Positions 33,993-43,706 of a DNA stretch of 64,000 nt are shown piece after piece (position 1 is the stretch's first letter; each line of letters begins with the position of its first letter). The position numbers and the translations under genes are program-made. Under the pieces are notes generated by a model, which saw only the letters and a program-made list of their open reading frames with translations, searched no databases and was not told the origin of the DNA. The DNA is taken from positions 1-64,000 of the forward strand of contig NZ_BSSM01000003.1 of assembly GCF_030269125.1 (NCBI RefSeq). Reading direction: 5' to 3'. The stretch comes from Streptomyces hygroscopicus subsp. hygroscopicus (lineage in GTDB: Bacteria; Actinomycetota; Actinomycetes; Streptomycetales; Streptomycetaceae).

Positions 33993-34745
33993 TCAGTGCA
34001 TCTGGATCTTCTTGGCTTCCCTCACGAACTGGCTGGTGATCGAGGCAACGGGCGCGACCAGCGTGAGCCCCTCCAACACGCGGGCGGCGGCTCTCTCGTA
34101 GGCGTCGCGTCTGCGATGAAACCCAGTGTGCCCTGGAAGCCGACGACCAGGCCCCGCAGAATCTCCACCGGCGTCGCCCCGTCCAAGAACGCGTCCAAGC
34201 GGTAGCCATTGGTGTTCTTCAGCTTGTACTTGGCGTCGATCTGTGCCACTAGCTGCTCGTCGGCCTCGATCCGTTCCTTGAGGTCCAGAAGGTCCCGGCA
34301 CAACTGCGGCTCGGCCTTCCACAACCTCGCCTCCGCGTCCGGAAGAGCGGTGTTCACGATGGTTCCGGACGGCAGCACGAACGTCACCGAGGAGAGAAGC
34401 CGGTAGGAATTGCGAATGGTGCCGGCGCTCATCCCGCACGCATTGTTGGCAACCACACCGCCGATGGTCGCCACACTGGCACTCGCTGGATCCGGACCCA
34501 TGATCCGCCCGTGCCGGGCCGACGTGATACTCGAGCGCAGGACGGTGGTACCCGGGGCGATCCGCGCCCAGGGCCCCACCGTCCAGCACCTCGACTCCGG
34601 TCCAGTGACGACGCACATCAACTAGAATGTCGTCCCCCTGGGCCTGCCCATTCAGGGAGGTCCCCGCCGCACGGAACACCATCTTCCGACCGTGGCTGTG
34701 CGCATAGGCGAACAGCCTTGAGATGTCCTCGATCCCGCATGACGC
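33993..34745 (-). pseudogene. FAD-linked oxidase (FAD/FMN dehydrogenase type), frameshifted fragment
   Basis: The pieces in order are FAYAHSHGRKMVFRAAGTSL with NGQAQGDDILVDVRRHW, then in another frame ASASVATIGGVVANNACGMS and LKNTNGYRLDAFLDGATPVE, then in a third frame ARVLEGLTLVAPVASITSQF. These are the FAD-binding PCMH motifs of GlcD-like oxidases. The N-terminus before FAYAHS and most of the C-terminal domain are missing, so it is a dead fragment. Confidence 0.7.
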
Positions 34746-34875
34746 ACTTATGTTTCGGCCTGCGCTTCACCGCACCTGGCCGCGTCCGCCCGATAACCGT
34801 TTCGATCGTCGAAACCGATCGTGTGCTGCCACCGGGCTGGTTCCGATGGTCGTCGGGCTGCTCCGGCTGCCCGTT

Positions 34876-35793
34876 TCAGCCCCCCACTGACCGACGCTCG
34901 GCAGCCGTGTGCGCTGCGACCCGGCACTCCTCGAAGAATGCCAGTTCACGCAGGTAGTAACCCCGGGCAACGAAGTTTGCGGTCAGCTGGTGTCCTGCGA
35001 ACCGCTGGCGCCGGACGTCGACGAACGGTGCTGCGGTGAACAGCTTGCGCAGTTCCTCGAGCACCTCCGGTGCCGAGGACCAGCGGTCGTCGTATTCGGC
35101 GATGGTCATGAGGACCGGGACCGGAATCCCAGGAGCGATCCGACGCAGCCGCTCCGGCCATGTGAGCGCGTCGCGCAGCTCCATCACCGGAGCAGGCGCG
35201 GAGGTCGCCTCGAGATGGGCCAGCACTGTGCGTTCCCAACTCCAGTCGGGGCCGTAGACGGCTGTGGAGCGCCCACGCGGGTCCACAGTCGAGGCTCGGG
35301 CTTCAGCCATTGCCGTTTGCAGCCACTGGACGAAGCCGGGAATCCACTGCAGGCCGGCAGCGTGCGTGGCCACACCCAGGAGCGGGACCTGAGGTGTTGT
35401 GGCAGCGAGGCACAGTGCGAGCATCCCGCCGATCGAGTTGCCCGTCAGGAAGAGGCCCGTCGAGCCGGCGCCGTACCGTTCCCACGCGCGCTCCACGGCG
35501 GCCCGCAGTACTGGCACCTGGCGGTCGAACAGGGCGTCACTGGGGTCGAGGGCTGCGGCCGCTCCGTAACCGGGCCGGTCGAGCGCCAGTGTCGCGAAGC
35601 CGAGTTGGGCCGCGATGTCAAGGAACGGCGCCTCGCCGGGGATTGTCTCGTCGTAGATCGCCGAGGTGACCGACCCGCCGTGCAGGGCGACGATGAGTGC
35701 GCGCGGGGGACCGGCCGGAGCGGCGTAGCGCCCCGAGAGCCGCATGCCGTCGAGCTCGATGACTACATGCTCCTTCGACGTGACCATTTCCAC
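34876..35793 (-). CDS. alpha/beta hydrolase
   Basis: 305 residues from GTG 35793, chosen because AAAGGGG precedes it by six bases; ATG 35826 would add 11 residues. RALIVALHGGSVTSAIYDE gives the oxyanion region, LFLTGNSIGGMLALCLA the nucleophile elbow with Ser in GNSIG, and RFAGHQLTANF the likely catalytic His. It is downstream of the aromatic-degradation genes on the same strand and could hydrolyse a ring-cleavage or ester intermediate. The link is positional only. Confidence 0.75.
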   Translation of the reverse strand: MEMVTSKEHVVIELDGMRLSGRYAAPAGPPRALIVALHGGSVTSAIYDETIPGEAPFLDIAAQLGFATLALDRPGYGAAAALDPSDALFDRQVPVLRAAVERAWERYGAGSTGLFLTGNSIGGMLALCLAATTPQVPLLGVATHAAGLQWIPGFVQWLQTAMAEARASTVDPRGRSTAVYGPDWSWERTVLAHLEATSAPAPVMELRDALTWPERLRRIAPGIPVPVLMTIAEYDDRWSSAPEVLEELRKLFTAAPFVDVRRQRFAGHQLTANFVARGYYLRELAFFEECRVAAHTAAERRSVGG

Positions 35794-35846
35794 GGTGAGC
35801 CCCTTTCGTTTCAGGTACCGGTTCATGTTGTTCGTGATTGTCGGTG

Positions 35847-36047
35847 TCAAGGGCGAGGATCCTCTTGGCCGGCCGGACCCGCCTTGGTGCGGGCTGTGGC
35901 GGCGGCAGGGTCCTCCTCGCCGGGGCGTCGGCGGGCGATTTCGCCAACCTGCCCGGTGCCCAGGGGACGGCGGGCGTCGATGCCGAGGTCGGCAATGCGC
36001 ACGAGAGCGGTCAAGGCGTTCACGGCCTTGGTCCTCAACGTCTCCAA
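35847..36047 (-). CDS. small protein, 66 aa, possible operon member
   Basis: TTG 36047 is preceded by GGGAGG with a 5-base gap, and the frame begins METLRTKAVNALTALVRIAD, a plausible helix. The second half is Ala/Pro/Arg-rich. It follows the dioxygenase stop by 36 bp on the same strand. No family recognised; it may be a truncated gene. Confidence 0.35.
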   Translation of the reverse strand: METLRTKAVNALTALVRIADLGIDARRPLGTGQVGEIARRRPGEEDPAAATARTKAGPAGQEDPRP

Positions 36048-36083
36048 CGGCGCCTCCCGGACCGGAGGCCGGCAGCCCTCTTG

Positions 36084-37229
36084 TCACTTGCTCAGGGCTT
36101 TCATGAGGCCCATCAGACGGGCGCGGTCGATTTCGTTGTCCTCGCGCAGCGCGGAGATCGCCTGCAGGAGCGCCCCGGGCGAGGGGGTGGTGCCGAGGAA
36201 GTCGCGGGTGGCGGGCGGGCCCCACTGGGCGAGGCCGGAGGCGGACATGGCGGCCCAGCCGGGTTCGAGTGTGTTGTCGAAGACGTCGCCGTCGGCGAAG
36301 TGCTCCACCATGAAGCGGTCGGGGTCACGCCAGTAGTCGAAGATCTGACTGCCCTGGACGTGCCGGCCGATGCCCCAGGAATGGTGGTATCCGCGCTCGC
36401 GCAGGTACGCGCCGCCCGCGGCGAGTGCGTCGAGGTCGGCGACCTGGAAGGCGGAGTGGACATAGCCGGTGTCGGGGCCGAGATGCATGGCCAGGGTGTG
36501 GTGGTCGGCGGGTTCGCTGCCGCGGTCGCAGCGGATGAAGGCCATGGTGGGGCCGCGATCGCGTTGGCCGTCCAGGTAGAGGAAGTCACTGACGATCAGG
36601 CCGAGGTGCTGTAGGTACCAGTCCAGGGCGCGCCGGAAGACCCTGGTGGAGAGCACGACGTGGCCCAGACGCTGTACCTGGGAGGGTTCGCGGGGCGGGC
36701 GCTGGGTGGCGTTGACACGGGCGGCCGCGGTGGTGGTGCCCGTGTTGAGGACCAGGGGCTGTCGCAGCGGTCGCGCGGTCTGCTCGGTGACGCCGTGCAC
36801 CACGCGGACCGGGATCCCGGAGGGATCGAGCAGGTCCACGGCGCGGCCTCCGCAGTGCTCGGTCAGGGTGCGGACTTTGTGGCCGGTGGCGCGGGCCAGG
36901 CGGTCGAGGTCGGTGGCGTCGGCGGCCGTGAAGGCGAGGCCGGTGAAACGGGACGTGGGGCCGCGGCGGATCACCAGGCTGTGGGGGCCGGCCATGGCGC
37001 CGCGCAGATAGAGGGCGTCATGAGTGCGGGCGGCGGTGGTCAGGCCGAAGTCGTGGGCGAAGGTTTCGGCGCGGTCCAGGTCGGGCTTGGTGAACTCGAG
37101 CCAGGCCAGGTCGACGACCTTGATGACGGACTGGGCGGCGCGGCCGGGGTGTTCCCCTCGCAGGGCGCCTTGTGCGCTGTGCAGGCCCTGGTGGGCATCG
37201 GCCGTCGGGGCGGGGCCTGGATCGTTCAT
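36084..37229 (-). CDS. extradiol ring-cleavage dioxygenase (VOC family, two domains)
   Basis: 381 residues from ATG 37229 with a GAAGGG site. Two vicinal-oxygen-chelate domains span about 35-150 and 185-320. The catalytic domain supplies the probable Fe ligands His190 (RLGHVVLS), His258 (GYVHSAFQV) and Glu309 (FMVEHFADG), with HHTLAMHLG just before. It would open a catechol-type ring next to the hydroxyls using O2. It lies after a flavoprotein hydroxylase and an amidohydrolase on the same strand, which fits a meta-cleavage pathway. Confidence 0.88.
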   Translation of the reverse strand: MNDPGPAPTADAHQGLHSAQGALRGEHPGRAAQSVIKVVDLAWLEFTKPDLDRAETFAHDFGLTTAARTHDALYLRGAMAGPHSLVIRRGPTSRFTGLAFTAADATDLDRLARATGHKVRTLTEHCGGRAVDLLDPSGIPVRVVHGVTEQTARPLRQPLVLNTGTTTAAARVNATQRPPREPSQVQRLGHVVLSTRVFRRALDWYLQHLGLIVSDFLYLDGQRDRGPTMAFIRCDRGSEPADHHTLAMHLGPDTGYVHSAFQVADLDALAAGGAYLRERGYHHSWGIGRHVQGSQIFDYWRDPDRFMVEHFADGDVFDNTLEPGWAAMSASGLAQWGPPATRDFLGTTPSPGALLQAISALREDNEIDRARLMGLMKALSK

Positions 37230-37373
37230 GGCGTGTGTCCCTTCAACTTCGGGCGGCTCCCCCGCGACTGCGGTGTGCGGCACTGTCACGGGAACCGAGA
37301 GGCGAGCGGGGGCGGGAGGAGGTCAACGGCCCCGCCGACAGCGGTCGGCGGGGCGCCGGTGACAGTGCCTTCC

Positions 37374-39140
37374 CTACCGGGCCAGCAGGGTGTCGAGCAC
37401 CGTGTTCAGGTCGGCGATCGGGTCGGTGGCCGCGCCCTGGGCGCGCCAACAGACGAAGCGGTCGGGGCGCACCAGGACGGCGCCTTGCGGCGTGTGCCCC
37501 CGTGCGGCGGTCCAGGTGGAGCGCAGGTCGCGGTAGTCGCCGTCGAGGTGGCCGAGACGGATCGCGTCCAGCGGCAGCCCGCTCTGGGCGGCGATCTTCT
37601 CGGCGGCTTCGCACCAGGCACGGCCGTCCTCGCCGGCGATCAGCAGGAAGCGGCCGGGTCGGACCAGGCGAGCCGGTGCCACGCGATTGCCGTCGAGGTC
37701 CTCCAGCCAGGCGTGGGGCAGCGGGTGTCCGGGGCGGGCGGCGGGCTTGTAGATGCGGACCGGGTCGGGATTGTCGGGTGCGGGAGTGCCGTCGGGGACG
37801 ACGGCCGCCGAGTCGTACGTGTAGCCGAACTCGACGCCGAGTTCGTTGAACTCCATGGACTGGGCGGCCACGGCAGTGAGGAAGGTGCGGCGGAAGTCGG
37901 CGTCGGCGGGGTCGGCGCTCCACAGGCGGCGGGCCTGCCGCCAGTTCTCCTCCTTGTCGGCCTCGGGCCCGCCGCCGAAGAGGGCGTTGATGGCGATGTG
38001 GTTCATGGCGTTCTCCAGCGAGCGCTGGACGTTGGTGGCGTCCACCGGACGCCGCTCGGGCTCGTAGGTGTCCAGCAGGGCGTCGCCCGCCTGACCGTTC
38101 AGGACGGCGGCGAGTTTCCAGGTGAGGTTCTGGACGTCGTGCATGGCGGAGGTCAGGCCGAGGCCGCCGGTGGGCGGGTGGCGGTGGGCGGCGTCGCCGG
38201 CGATCAGGACACGGCCGGCGCGGTAGCGGTCGGCGACAACGCCCTCCATGGACCAGCGGGAGATCATGTGGACCGTCAGCTGCTCCTCGTCCAGTCCCAA
38301 GGCCGTGCGCAGATCGGCCAGTACGGACTCGTCGGCCAGCGCGCGGTCGTCCTCGGACCCGTAGTTGATGTGAAAGACCCACTCCCCGGAATCCGGGCCC
38401 CAGCGGTCGGGTCCCATGGGCACCAGGACACCCGGGATGCCGAGGTCGGGCAGCCACAGCCAGCGGATCAGCACGTCGGGGTCGGTCGCCACCTGGGACA
38501 GGTCGGCGGAGATGTGGAAGGAGACCACGCGGGCGAGGTCCCGTACACCCTCCTGGACGATGCCCACGGCAGGTCCGACGGTGCGGCCGCCGTCGCAGCC
38601 CAGCAGGTAGCGGGCCCGCACTCGGTAGGTCTCGCCGTTGTCGCGGTCGGCGACGGTGACGGTGACGCCCTCGTCGTCCTGGGCGAGTCCGGTCACCTCG
38701 TGGTGGAAGCGGATCCGGCCGGGCGCGAGTATCTCGGCGTGGGCGCGCAGGAGCGGCTCCAGGCGGATCTGGGGCAGGTTGGCCTGCCGCTCGGGGCTGG
38801 CGGCGAGCCACTCCGGAGAGGTGCCGCCGGCCCCCCATGCCTCCATCTTGGCGACGCGGCGGCCGTAGTCTTCGTCGTCGCCGGCCAGGCCGACGTACCA
38901 GGCGGTGTGGGACATCTGCTCGGCCGGAGTGGAGGCGGCGTAGATGGTGTCGGCCACGCCGGCGTCGCGCATGACCTCCATGGCGCGCTGGTTGAGGACA
39001 TGGGCCTTGGGCAGGGCGGAGGTGCTGGGCCAGGCGGTGACCAGCAGGGACTCGATGCCCATGCGGCTGAGCAGCATGGAGGCGGTGAGCCCCGCACCGC
39101 CTCCGCCGACGATGAGAACGGGGACGTCGATGTCGTTCAT
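37374..39140 (-). CDS. FAD-dependent aromatic hydroxylase
   Basis: 588 residues from ATG 39140. The Rossmann GGGGAG is at 12-17, the RARYLLGCDGGRT segment follows, and the second FAD motif is VLIAGDAAHRHPPTGGLGLT. A C-terminal thioredoxin-like domain (about 440-588) is present, giving the full length of the PheA/MhpA-type group A monooxygenases. The enzyme would add a hydroxyl to a phenolic ring using NAD(P)H and O2 to make the dioxygenase substrate. It is the neighbour of that dioxygenase gene in one apparent operon. Confidence 0.88.
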   Translation of the reverse strand: MNDIDVPVLIVGGGGAGLTASMLLSRMGIESLLVTAWPSTSALPKAHVLNQRAMEVMRDAGVADTIYAASTPAEQMSHTAWYVGLAGDDEDYGRRVAKMEAWGAGGTSPEWLAASPERQANLPQIRLEPLLRAHAEILAPGRIRFHHEVTGLAQDDEGVTVTVADRDNGETYRVRARYLLGCDGGRTVGPAVGIVQEGVRDLARVVSFHISADLSQVATDPDVLIRWLWLPDLGIPGVLVPMGPDRWGPDSGEWVFHINYGSEDDRALADESVLADLRTALGLDEEQLTVHMISRWSMEGVVADRYRAGRVLIAGDAAHRHPPTGGLGLTSAMHDVQNLTWKLAAVLNGQAGDALLDTYEPERRPVDATNVQRSLENAMNHIAINALFGGGPEADKEENWRQARRLWSADPADADFRRTFLTAVAAQSMEFNELGVEFGYTYDSAAVVPDGTPAPDNPDPVRIYKPAARPGHPLPHAWLEDLDGNRVAPARLVRPGRFLLIAGEDGRAWCEAAEKIAAQSGLPLDAIRLGHLDGDYRDLRSTWTAARGHTPQGAVLVRPDRFVCWRAQGAATDPIADLNTVLDTLLAR

Positions 39141-39189
39141 GGGCAACTCCACGAGATGTAGCGGCTCGGGGCCATGGGGTGGGGACGGC

Positions 39190-40119
39190 TCAGGAGAGGC
39201 GGGGGAAGAGTGCGAGAGCGTTGTTCCGGTCGACAGCCCGGTGGCCTGCGGCGTCCAGGCCGGGGTAGCGGTCGTACTCGCCGGTGAAGTGAGCGACGGT
39301 GAGTTCGGGCGCGAAAGGCCAGTCGGTTCCGAAGAGCACCCGGTCGGGGTGTGCGAAGGCCAGCAAACTGGGCAGCGCCGAGGGGCTGCCGGACAGGGCG
39401 GTGTCGAACCAGAAGCCGCGCAGGTCCTCGAGGATGTCCTCGTAGCCGCGGCCGGTCTCGGCGACCAGGGCGGCGGTGATCCGGTGGGCGGCGTAGGGGA
39501 GGAAGCCGCCCGCATGGGACAGGATGATCTTCAGGTTGGGAAAGCGGCGCGGGACACCGTGCAGCACCAGATTGGTGGCGGCACGGGTGGTGTCGAGCAG
39601 GAAGTCCGCGGCGAACGGCGGCAGCCCCGGAACAGGCGGTGCGGGCAGATCCGAAGGATGTACGAACACGACGGCCGAGCGCCGGTCCAGTTCGGCGAGG
39701 AGCGGATCGTGGTCGGGGTGTCCCAGATAGACACCATCGGTGTTGGCGAGCAACACGACGCCGTCGGCGGCCAGTTCGTCCAGAGCGTGTGTGGCGGCGT
39801 GTACGGCGGCGTCCAGGTCGGGCAGCGGTACGGTGGCGAAATAGCCGAACCGGTCGGGGCGGTCCTTGACGAGTTCCGCGCCGATTTCGTTGATCTGCCG
39901 GGCCATCGCGGCGGCCTCGGCACCCTCACGCAGCCAGGTGCCGGGGGTGGACAGGGACAGCACCCCGGTCTCGACGGCGTGGGTGTCCATCAGGGCGATG
40001 GCATGCTCGGGGCTCCACTGCGGCAGTTCACGGCCGCCGGAAGCATGGATGCCCCTCGACCTCAGCCACCGCGTGTAGGCCGGGGGCAGCAGATGCTGGT
40101 GAACATCGATGCGGCTCAT
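39190..40119 (-). CDS. amidohydrolase-2 / ACMSD-like decarboxylase
   Basis: 309 residues from ATG 40119 with GGAAGGAG upstream. The metal-binding HQH (7-9) near the N-terminus, HPSD in the middle, LSHAGGFLPYAAHRI, and FGTDWPFAPE with the metal Asp are the pattern of the ACMSD (2-amino-3-carboxymuconate-6-semialdehyde decarboxylase) branch. These enzymes decarboxylate or hydrolyse aromatic acids and ring-cleavage products. It fits a cluster with a hydroxylase and an extradiol dioxygenase. Confidence 0.85.
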   Translation of the reverse strand: MSRIDVHQHLLPPAYTRWLRSRGIHASGGRELPQWSPEHAIALMDTHAVETGVLSLSTPGTWLREGAEAAAMARQINEIGAELVKDRPDRFGYFATVPLPDLDAAVHAATHALDELAADGVVLLANTDGVYLGHPDHDPLLAELDRRSAVVFVHPSDLPAPPVPGLPPFAADFLLDTTRAATNLVLHGVPRRFPNLKIILSHAGGFLPYAAHRITAALVAETGRGYEDILEDLRGFWFDTALSGSPSALPSLLAFAHPDRVLFGTDWPFAPELTVAHFTGEYDRYPGLDAAGHRAVDRNNALALFPRLS

Positions 40120-40161
40120 GATGGTGCTCCTTCCGGGCCCAGCCGGTCTGCGGCCGGGCGG

Positions 40162-40513
40162 TCACGGGCGCGCGCTGACGGCGCGGTTCTGGGGTGTGGG
40201 TCGACAACCGCCGACCCGCCGACTGAGATGGATCACAGCGAATGCGCCTGCGAGGGCGACTGGTAGGCAGCGGGTCGCGGGGTCGGCGCTGCGCGGGTGT
40301 ACGACTGCGGCTTCGGCGAAGAGCAGGATCAGCCCTGGTGAGGCGTACCCGAAGCGGTGATCCGAAGGCCGGCCGGCAATCCGGCCCGGTCGCAGGCGTG
40401 CCGATGTGGGCTGCGGCGCCGCGCATCGCGGGGACTGCCGCCGGCTTGGCCGTCCCCACGAACAGGAAGACGCCGACGAGGCGGAGGGCTGGGACAATTA
40501 CGGCGTCGAGCAT
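40162..40513 (-). pseudogene. DoxX-like small membrane protein, frameshifted
   Basis: ATG 40513 begins MLDAVIVPALRLVGVFLFVG, a membrane helix. Near 40345 the protein continues in another frame as FGYASPGLILLFAEAAVVHP and CLPVALAGAFAVIHLSRR, two further helices. Together they resemble a DoxX-like four-helix membrane protein. It sits inside the degradation operon and is broken as read. Confidence 0.5.
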
Positions 40514-40577
40514 GGACGTTCCTCTGTGCGCGAGGGGATACCGCGCCCCATCCGGCGGCGAGTCCCCGCAGCCCAGA

Positions 40578-42500
40578 TCAGTTGACGAGGTCGGGGGAGT
40601 ACTGCCAGTGCAGGGCGTACTGGTCGAGGGCCGCGGTCACCCGGCGTCGCGTCGCTTTGTCGGCAGGGGCGGGCACCGCGACGCGAACGCCGCCGTCGTC
40701 GGGTTGGCACACGATTCGTGCGGGGGCGCAGCCCGCGCCCTGGGCGGTGAGTTCCGCGTGAACCGCGCGTCGGGTGGCGTCCAGCCGAAGGCCGAGCTTG
40801 TACGGCTTGCCGACGGCGGTGAGCGGGAGGGCGTCGATCACGAGAACTTCCCGCGGAGCAGCGGCGCGCTCGGGGACTCGTTCGCTTGCCCAGGAACGGA
40901 GTTCGGCGGGATCCACACGGGCTCCGGGGGCGAGGGTGACGTAGGCGACGGGTACCTCGCCGGCGTGCGGGTCGGGGCGCCCGACCGCCGCCGCTCCGGT
41001 GACGGCGGGGTGCGCGAGGAGGACGTCCTCGATCGCAACCGGGTCGATGTTGTGTCCCCCGCGGATGATCAGGTCCTTGGCGCGGCCGGTGAGGTGGATG
41101 AAGCCATCGGCGTCGATGCAGGCGAGGTCTCCGGTGTCCAGCCACCCATCGCGGATCTTCCCGGCGGCCTCAAGCCGAGGCCCGTCGGGCGTGTGCTCGA
41201 CGACGTAGCCGGCGAAGACCACAGGGCCGCGGATGGCGAGCACCCCGGGGGCTCCGCGCGGCAGGTCGTGCCACTCGCCGGTGTCCGAGTCGATCTCCAC
41301 CGTCTTGACCTGCTGGTAGGGAAGGCGTCGGCCGGCGGTTCCGGGTCTGGTGTGACCGGGCTGACCGAGGGCTGACGCGCAGGTCGCCTCGGTCAGTCCG
41401 TAGCCCTCGCACAGCGGGATGCCGGTGTGTTCCTCGAAGGACTCCCGGACGGCCGGCGGCAGGGGGGAGGCGCCGACGGCGGCGAACCGCATGCTGGAGA
41501 TGTCGGCGTCGACGGGGACGCGAGCGAGGGTGGAGTACACGGTAGGTACTCCTGACATCGCGGCGACGCGGTAGTGCTCCACCAGCTTCCGGAACACCCC
41601 GTACAACTCGGGATCGCGGTAGCCCAGCGGCCCGGCCCACACCACCTGCCGGCCGCGTAGCAGGGGGCCGAGCAGGGTGACGATCAGCGCGTTGACGTGG
41701 AACAACGGTAGCGCTGCGAACATCACCGAATCAGGGTCCAGGGGGATGCTCGCGGCCACCATCCACGCGCCGACGACCTCGTTGGAGTGGGTGTGGGCGG
41801 CGAGCTTGGGGATGCCGGTCGTGCCACCGGTGTGGAAGTAGGAAGCCAGGTCCCCGGCCGCCGGAGGTTCGATGTCCACGAGCTTCTCGGCGGGATGGGA
41901 CGAGGCGAGCTCCGAGAGGTACCCGACGTGTACGCCCTCGATGGGTTCCAGAGCGGGGGCGGGGCCCTCAGGCGTGGTGGGGGCGAGGGCCAGCAGGGCA
42001 TCCAGGCGCATCGCCGCGGCGACTTGCCGGGCTGTGGACCACACCTCCGCATCCAGCTGCGGGCCTGCGGCGATGAGCACTCTCGCGCCGCCGCGTCGGA
42101 GCAGATGCTCGGCGTGTTCGGGGGCCAGACCCGGGTTCACCGGGGCGGCGATGCCTGCGGCCTGCGCGGCCAGCAGCGCGGCGGGCAACTCCGCGGTGTT
42201 GGGTGCGAGCAGACCCACGGCGGCGCGGCGGGAAACGCCGAGAGCGCGCAGCAGGTTCGCGATGCGATGCACCCGGTCGCACAGCTGCGCGAAGGTCATG
42301 GTGGTGGACTGCTGGAAGCGCGCCGCATCGGGCAGCACCGTCAAGGCCGGGCGGTCGGGCCACAGTCGGGCGGCGTGCAGCAGAGCGTCGTAGGTGGTGG
42401 CGGGCAGCCCGCGCTCGTGCAGCGGAACGGCTTCGATGGCGGTCAGGTCGGCAGGACTGTCGTGGGCGGGCCACAGCAGATCAGTGGATGTGGGTGTCAC
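40578..42500 (-). CDS. acyl-CoA synthetase (ANL superfamily)
   Basis: 640 residues from GTG 42500. The AMP-binding P-loop YFHTGGTTGIPK is at about 221-232, then EGYGLTEATCASALGQ, DGWLDTGDLACIDADG, and KDLIIRGGHNIDPVAIEDVL with a final GKPYK lysine. It activates a carboxylic acid as acyl-AMP and then acyl-CoA. The GGHNIDP loop is typical of the branch that acts on aliphatic or aryl acids. In this operon it may activate either the initial acid substrate or a side-chain acid. The C-terminus extends slightly beyond the family norm. Confidence 0.88.
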   Translation of the reverse strand: MTPTSTDLLWPAHDSPADLTAIEAVPLHERGLPATTYDALLHAARLWPDRPALTVLPDAARFQQSTTMTFAQLCDRVHRIANLLRALGVSRRAAVGLLAPNTAELPAALLAAQAAGIAAPVNPGLAPEHAEHLLRRGGARVLIAAGPQLDAEVWSTARQVAAAMRLDALLALAPTTPEGPAPALEPIEGVHVGYLSELASSHPAEKLVDIEPPAAGDLASYFHTGGTTGIPKLAAHTHSNEVVGAWMVAASIPLDPDSVMFAALPLFHVNALIVTLLGPLLRGRQVVWAGPLGYRDPELYGVFRKLVEHYRVAAMSGVPTVYSTLARVPVDADISSMRFAAVGASPLPPAVRESFEEHTGIPLCEGYGLTEATCASALGQPGHTRPGTAGRRLPYQQVKTVEIDSDTGEWHDLPRGAPGVLAIRGPVVFAGYVVEHTPDGPRLEAAGKIRDGWLDTGDLACIDADGFIHLTGRAKDLIIRGGHNIDPVAIEDVLLAHPAVTGAAAVGRPDPHAGEVPVAYVTLAPGARVDPAELRSWASERVPERAAAPREVLVIDALPLTAVGKPYKLGLRLDATRRAVHAELTAQGAGCAPARIVCQPDDGGVRVAVPAPADKATRRRVTAALDQYALHWQYSPDLVN

Positions 42501-42597
42501 CGGTGCGCCTTTGCAAGGTGAGGGATGGGGTCAAGAGGGCGGCCCGGTACGGGGGGTTCCGGGGCGGCCGGTCTTGGTCGGGGGCTGCAGGGAAGCG

Positions 42598-43551
42598 TCA
42601 GCGGGCGCGCACCACGGTGCGCTGCTCGCCGAGATCGAGTACGCCGTCGTCGGTCGCGATACGGGCCGTGACGATGTCGCCGTCCTTGAGGTAGTCGGGG
42701 TTCGCCTGCTGGCGGGCGAAGAACTTCTGCCAACGCTTGTGCGGGGGCAGCAGGGCGGCGAGCGTGGTCAGGAGCCTGCCCGGAGACTTCAGGGCGGTGC
42801 CGCCGGGGGTTCCGGTGAGCAGGACGTCACCGGGCTGCAGGTTCTGGAAGCGGGCCAGAAGGCTGAGGGCACGTGCGGGCCGGACGATCATGTCCGTGGT
42901 GGTGCGGTCCTGCCTCGTGACCCCGTTGACCTTCAGCGTGAGCCGCAGGTCCGGCAGGCGGGCCAGATCGTCGCCATCGACCAGGAGCAGCCGGGGCCCG
43001 AGCGGGGTGAAGGTCGGGTACGACTTGGACTCGTAGAACTGCGTCTTGGGCAGCTGCAGGTCCCGGGCGCTGACGTCGTCGGCGACGATCAGCGCGGCGA
43101 CATACGTGGAGAGGGCGGAGCCGGTGACCTCGGTGCCGACGGGCAGGTCAGCCCCCATGACCAGCCCGAGCTCCACCTCGTAGTCGAGGAACCGCACATG
43201 CGGCGGCCGGACGATGTCCTGGTAGGGGCCGCTGACCGACCCGGATGCCTTCCGAAAGAAGGCGGGCGGGACGGTGGCCGGGTCGAATCCGGAGTCCACT
43301 GCGTGGGACCCGTAGTTGACCATCTGCGCCACCACCCGGCAGGGGGTGGTGACGGGCGACAGCAACTCGGCTTCTCCCGCGGAAGGCCCGGCGTCGGGTT
43401 CAGCCGCAGCGCGGTCGGCTGTCTCCTGCACGGCCAAGCGGTCTGCGAGCAAGGCGGCGGTGGTGTCTGCACGGGTGCCAATACGGTGCAGCCGTCCTGT
43501 GCTGCTCTCCACCCACCAGCCCTCTGCGGTGCGGACGACTCGGATACTCAT
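42598..43551 (-). CDS. fumarylacetoacetate hydrolase family protein
   Basis: 317 residues from ATG 43551. The FAH core shows metal-binding VRFLDYEVELGLVMGADLPV, IVADDVSARDLQLPKTQF, YESKSYPTFTPLGPRLLLVD and LQPGDVLLTGTPGGTALKS. Family members cleave C-C bonds of ring-cleavage products or act as hydratases and decarboxylases in meta-cleavage routes. It is the first gene of the cluster and shares a promoter region with the divergent TetR gene, whose protein likely controls the whole operon. Confidence 0.88.
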   Translation of the reverse strand: MSIRVVRTAEGWWVESSTGRLHRIGTRADTTAALLADRLAVQETADRAAAEPDAGPSAGEAELLSPVTTPCRVVAQMVNYGSHAVDSGFDPATVPPAFFRKASGSVSGPYQDIVRPPHVRFLDYEVELGLVMGADLPVGTEVTGSALSTYVAALIVADDVSARDLQLPKTQFYESKSYPTFTPLGPRLLLVDGDDLARLPDLRLTLKVNGVTRQDRTTTDMIVRPARALSLLARFQNLQPGDVLLTGTPGGTALKSPGRLLTTLAALLPPHKRWQKFFARQQANPDYLKDGDIVTARIATDDGVLDLGEQRTVVRAR

Positions 43552-43661
43552 CGGCTCTCCTGAGGCTGAGGCAGCGTCTACCGGACGACTCCCAAGAGCG
43601 ATCTCCGGTCACTGGTGATGACAGGATCGACACAGATATCAGGATCGTCAATAAGCATCGA

Positions 43662-43696
43662 TACTGATGGAAGAATCACTATTGACTTCATCAGTA
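43662..43696. promoter_or_regulatory. inverted repeat between TetR gene and degradation operon
   Basis: TACTGATG (43662-43669) and CATCAGTA (43689-43696) are exact reverse complements separated by 19 bp. They lie in the 155-bp divergent promoter region, just upstream of the TetR start. It is a candidate operator for this TetR protein. Confidence 0.5.
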
Positions 43697-43706
43697 GGAT
43701 GAGTCC

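Noticed and set aside
36660..39161. Very long plus-strand open frame (833 codons) opposite the dioxygenase and hydroxylase genes
   Set aside because: It is Gly/Val/Asp-rich antisense of two clear minus-strand genes, a usual effect of high third-position GC.
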